A model generated the notes under the pieces. It had not been told where the DNA came from. It saw only the letters and a list, made by a program, of their open reading frames with translations, and made no database searches. A stretch of DNA of 64,000 nucleotides from Crossaster papposus (lineage: Eukaryota > Echinodermata > Asteroidea > Velatida > Solasteridae), in assembly GCA_037893245.1 (NCBI GenBank), contig JBAIAA010000078.1:558001-622000 (forward strand). Direction: 5' to 3'. Positions 60,872 through 64,000 of the stretch are shown here, piece by piece. The translations under genes and the position numbers were made by a program. Position 1 is the stretch's first letter; each line of letters begins with the position of its first letter.

Positions 60872-60914
60872 GCGACGAATACAATATATCAGCCTGCTTC
60901 GCACGGCTGATATA

Positions 60915-61368
60915 ATTTACCAGAAGCTGGTTTTGCCATCGACACAGATAAAATGGGATTTTCAATAAAATGATCTTCCCGAGTTTAGATATAAAAACCG
61001 TCAGTCTTCCAATAGACTTTAAAGAAAGATTTGTGATGAATATATTGGAAAACGTATTCAAACAGCTAAAACAAATACAACTGAAAAAAGACACATACAA
61101 AGGCACCGCTACCAAGTATTATACATCTGTCGTAAATGTGACAAAAACTGTTACGATCAAGGAAACGTAGATGGCACAAGTCGAGGTCTGCCACAAGGTA
61201 GAACTTGGAAATCTGAAGTCAACAAGAAGGAAACAAACACAAAATTACGACTTGGTTAAAAAGACGTATAAAAAATGCCTTAATGAACAAGATAAATTCA
61301 GATTGTCATGTTGTCATGCATGATGTCGCGCATACACTAAAGTTAGTATATTCCAATTAATATGTTGA
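60915..61368. other. Intronic sequence, no recognised gene
   Basis: A lysine-rich open frame (60970-61170) is present, but I see no motif. The flanks look like AT-rich intron. Confidence 0.4.
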
Positions 61369-61719
61369 TTTATAACACCTCACTCACAGATTCTGTGTCT
61401 TGATTGGCCGAGAGCGCGGCACGTGTCACTTGCTATTTTTACTATTTTTTACTTGCGCTATCCAAAAAGACTATACCACGCAAAAAGGACTATGCGCATA
61501 GCAACACACGAACTATGCGCATAGCAACGAAAGCGTGACTGAAACCCAGACGTGTGTTTCGGTGCATTGCGTAAACATTGCTCTATCACCTTCGCACCCG
61601 TTCATCAAGGCAACAAAGTACACGTATGATCGAGAGACGTATAATTCAGAGATTTTTTGTCATTACTATACTTTCAGGAAGTTTAAATTGTGCAGAATCT
61701 GTGAGTTGGGTGTTATAAA
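61369..61719. mobile_element. MITE with about 27-bp inverted repeats
   Basis: TTTATAACACC.CACTCACAGATTCTG at 61369-61395 is inverted at 61693-61719 with about two mismatches. The 351-bp body has no coding frame. Confidence 0.65.
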
Positions 61720-61720
61720 A

Positions 61721-61882
61721 CAAATATTGACTGCTTTATTTCGCGGTATAGTAAAACTAGCCTCCCTCGGTGATCCATGGAGAATTCTATTTTCCCTCGG
61801 CTTCGCCTCGGGAAAATAGAATGCTCCATGGATCACCGAGGGAGGCTAGTTTTACTATACCACTCAAAGCAGTCAATATTTG
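61721..61882. repeat. Near-perfect 162-bp palindrome
   Basis: Two arms of about 75 bases meet at CCTCGGCTTCGCCTCGG (about 61795-61810). Only a few mismatches occur (for example the TTCGC/GAGTG pair near the outer third). The outer ends are CAAATATTGACTGCTTT and its complement. It directly abuts the MITE before it, so the two may be one composite element. Confidence 0.85.
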
Positions 61883-62246
61883 TATAATATTTCTAATACC
61901 AAGTTTACTGATTGGATATGTATAAAATCACTCGCTGTATGTTTATTATATTTAGACAAATGTGCCTTATATTAACTATTCGTAGATATATTATAGTCAT
62001 ACACTGTAATCTATAATAGTTTTTGGAAATATCCCGGAATTTAACTTTAGACCACTTAAAACTCAAGTACTTTGTTTGTGAGAAAATCACAACAGTATCT
62101 CTTAAGGAATCAATAGATTTTTTTTTTACTTTTGAAATGTGTCAAACTGGATATATCAGTCTTTTGCCAATCTCGTCAATAGTATAACAAGAGATTATAC
62201 AACATGTACCATATAGTCTCAAGATGACAAATGATTATTCCCCCAG
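61883..62246. other. Intronic sequence
   Basis: AT-rich; no feature recognised apart from a possible acceptor at 62246. Confidence 0.5.
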
Positions 62247-62363
62247 AAAATCAGCCTCAAGGGAGCCAAGCAAATCTTAAAGAAGAGTGTTCCACTCATA
62301 ATAGGGGAGAACGAGGCGGAGATGGTACACACGCTGTTAGAAGCAGTACGACCAGTCAGCAAG
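62247..62363 (+). other. Exon-like 39-codon stretch in intron 5
   Basis: TTATTCCCCCAG ends at 62246 and AAG-GTAAAA sits at 62361-62369. The 117 bases between are open and encode KISLKGAKQILKKS, PLIIGENEAEMVHTLLEAV and RPVSK, a composition typical of real protein. Both borders would be phase 0, the phase of the exon 5 / exon 6 junction. It could be a cassette exon of DHRS7 or a fragment of an unrelated gene or TE. Vertebrate DHRS7 has no equivalent that I know of. Confidence 0.35.
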
Positions 62364-62948
62364 GTAAAATCTGCTTCTCGATGAAGTAGCAACTCTACGC
62401 CAAAGAGGTAGATGTTCTACGGCTTTCAGTCTTTAAAGCAGTAGCTCTTGGCCAAAAGGAAACTTGAAGACCACGGTCTCGCTCCTCTTTACAGGATAAA
62501 CTCTCAGCTCAAGTATAGATTGACTGTCATTTGTTATAATTTTGCAAATATAGCAAGTAAGCTATAGTATTCTTTTTAAAGTACCAGACCAGTCTTGGAA
62601 GATATGTGTACTATATAATAATTCTGTTATTTCTGTATTATTATTATTATTGTTACAACTGCGGCGAATTGTCGCAGCGATTGCTTCGTGTCATCAAATT
62701 CAAATTCGTATCGCATTTGATTTTACGTGAAGTATGAACCGGCCTTTATATGGACTAATAATAAAGTGTGGAAGTTTGTTCCTCTTATAATAATAATAAT
62801 AATAATATAATAATATAGACTTATAAAGCGCACATTCTAATACTCATGAAAAAATGGCATCAGAACAAGCTAGATACTGTATGCCTGTTTAAATAACAGT
62901 ATCCTGAGGTGTTTATTTGAAAAAAATTTAAATTGTTTTTGTCTTTAG
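62364..62948 (+). other. End of DHRS7 intron 5
   Basis: Contains a short (ATT)n at about 62637 and (AAT)n at 62791-62817. The acceptor TTTTTGTCTTTAG ends at 62948. Confidence 0.7.
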
Positions 62949-63124
62949 CCTAAGCATGAAAGCAATGCAGCAGAGCGTAGTGAGGCATCTTGCATGACGG
63001 CAGAGCGCTGTGCGTCGCTGATTGTCGTCGCTGTGGCCAACAAGCTGTCTGAGGTCTGGATCTGTAAGAACCTGGTGATGATTGAGATGCTCATGAACCA
63101 GTGGGCTCCCCTGCTGACCGCACG
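62949..63124 (+). CDS. DHRS7: DHRS7 exon 6: C-terminal part of the SDR domain (not the last exon)
   Basis: 58 codons plus two bases, residues 279-336, donor GTAAGG at 63125. MTAERCASLIVVAVANKLSE followed by VWI is the DHRS7-type C-terminal helix and strand (vertebrate equivalent: M-T-x-x-R-C...MA..L.EVWI). It then runs into NQWAPLLTA, the start of a hydrophobic/aromatic tail. It splices in frame to exon 5 across about 54 kb. By comparison with vertebrate proteins about 35-45 residues should follow in an exon beyond 64000. Confidence 0.9.
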
Positions 63125-63174
63125 GTAAGGCAACACAATTTCAAGTACTTGGATTGCTGAGACTCAAGATATAT

Positions 63175-63457
63175 TGTAGCGTCTGCGCCAGTTGGCCGGC
63201 AGAGGGCACTAGAGCGCCTCCTAGGTAGAGTCGCCCTAGTAGTCCCCGCTGGTACGCCCGGAAACCCGTTCCGCGCATACGCCGAACCGGTTTAGACCAG
63301 TTTCCAGTACCGCGTGATAACGTTAGCTTCATGTCAGTGTTTTGATGCGAGTGTTGTGCTAATAATTAAACGGGCTGAGAATTACCGGAAACCACATAAA
63401 ACCTGTCTCTGTTTCTTTCCTGTGTGTTTGTCGACCCCAGCATCGGTCTACGTTACA
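63175..63457 (+). mobile_element. Probable LTR of an LTR retrotransposon
   Basis: A 283-bp segment that begins TGTAGCG and ends CGTTACA (short terminal inversion TGTARCG), followed by TTGGTACGTGGCAGCGGTGG, the kind of sequence found at the primer-binding site after LTRs of Metaviridae/gypsy-like elements. Only one LTR lies in the window, so it cannot be confirmed here. Confidence 0.5.
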
Positions 63458-64000
63458 TTGGTACGTGGCAGCGGTGGGCATACAGAAGGACGAAAAGAAA
63501 CCAGGTGACTGTGCTCATGTTTTCACGAAACCATGATGGTAAGGCGGCCGACTCGCCCTACGGTGAGAAGGCAGGCCAGGGTATGGGCCTGCGGAGCGGG
63601 GCCCAGTCTAGAGAAGAGCCAGGCATTCTGTGCATCACCGGGAGACTTAGAAGCGTTCTTTAAGGATTTACCGGAGAGCCATGGGGTGGGTGTCCTGGGA
63701 GTCGTGGTGTTTCCTGGGAGAGGGGTTGGGAAATGATAGCGGGGAATTTAAGGACATGTGCCAAGGGTTGGGTGCGACGGTACGTCCACTCTGATTCGGA
63801 GTGAGGACGCCCTCCCCATCAATTGTCCAGGGTCGCTACCGAGTCTGGTGGGGGGGGGGGGGGGGGGGTGGCGTCCCGTGCTGTAGACAGCAGCGCGGCA
63901 GACGTTTTGTTCCACACGGAGCGATTCCGAGCTGTACCCGTCGATGCAGCGGGCGCGGGGCCTCGTCGGGACATTCTCCAGTTTTCGGTACAAATTATAC
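63458..64000 (+). mobile_element. Start of the LTR element interior
   Basis: GC-richer than the surrounding intron. Open frames on both strands, but no gag motif that I can name (a short FKDLPESHGVGV peptide near 63660). Contains a G tract at about 63847-63868. Runs off the window. Confidence 0.35.

Larger units (their letters stand above)
59719..60914 (-). mobile_element. Helitron-like family C, minus strand
   Basis: Read on the minus strand from 60914: hairpin TATATCAGCC-loop-GGCTGATATA (60914-60885), then TTGTATTCGTC, a (CTTT)n tract (60870-60824), interior tandem repeats, GGCTGATATCC (59756-59746), hairpin GTGCTTC-CT-GAAGCAC (59745-59730) and terminal CTAG (59722-59719). This is the same order of parts as in families A and B with different sequences. 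The interior contains TCCGATTTCAACCAAATTTGG-like boxes related to those of family A. No protein is encoded. Confidence 0.75.

Noticed and set aside
1-64000. tRNA, rRNA or snRNA genes
   Set aside because: I saw no cloverleaf-like A/B box pair or conserved RNA core that I could support by eye; a covariance search was not possible.

Overview
This is a eukaryotic (animal) genomic window. It holds most of one protein-coding gene and a very large block of transposable-element sequence inside one of its introns. The gene is on the + strand and encodes a membrane-anchored short-chain dehydrogenase/reductase that I recognise as DHRS7. Six exons are visible: 262-484, 2448-2530, 2741-2914, 6547-6786, 8651-8764 and 62949-63124. 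They join in frame with GT/AG borders, and at least one 3' exon lies beyond the window. MITEs with GGGCCCAATTTCATAG ends, a DIRS-type retroelement and Helitron-like repeats suggest a marine invertebrate deuterostome, possibly an echinoderm such as a sea star. That is an inference with low confidence.

Layout. 1-8764: the first five exons, with introns holding a 272-bp MITE, a degenerate minisatellite and a broken antisense DIRS-like retrotransposon interrupted by long poly-G/poly-C tracts. 9227-55288: an about 46-kb head-to-tail stack of non-autonomous Helitron-like elements. Family A is the main component; I count 33 copies of its 3' terminus, all on the + strand. It is built from about 177-bp and about 145-bp tandem units. 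Family B has three copies built from an about 588-bp unit. The stack carries a 3,570-bp near-identical tandem duplication, a CRE-rich minisatellite, an inserted element with a decayed SGNH-hydrolase-like gene, and a MITE. 55437-59205: a foldback DNA transposon with long modular inverted repeats, which contains a nested 983-bp Harbinger-like element with a frameshifted Myb/SANT-like gene. 59719-60914: a third Helitron-like family (C) on the minus strand. 61369-61882: a TIR MITE and a 162-bp palindrome. 62949-63124: exon 6. 63175-64000: a probable LTR and the start of an LTR-retrotransposon interior.

Main result. Families A, B and C share one architecture although their termini differ in sequence. 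Each has a 5' hairpin whose right arm equals a box just inside the 3' end, then a short TTGTNNTCGTT-like motif, a polypyrimidine tract and internal tandem repeats. Each ends with the 3' copy of the box, a second hairpin and terminal CTAG. One family B copy sits inside a family A unit whose uninterrupted version is present nearby, so both of its ends can be read directly. The internal repeats carry hundreds of CACGTG and TGACGTCA palindromes, and family B carries CTCF-like and paired ETS-like motifs. The resulting intron 5 of DHRS7 is about 54 kb.
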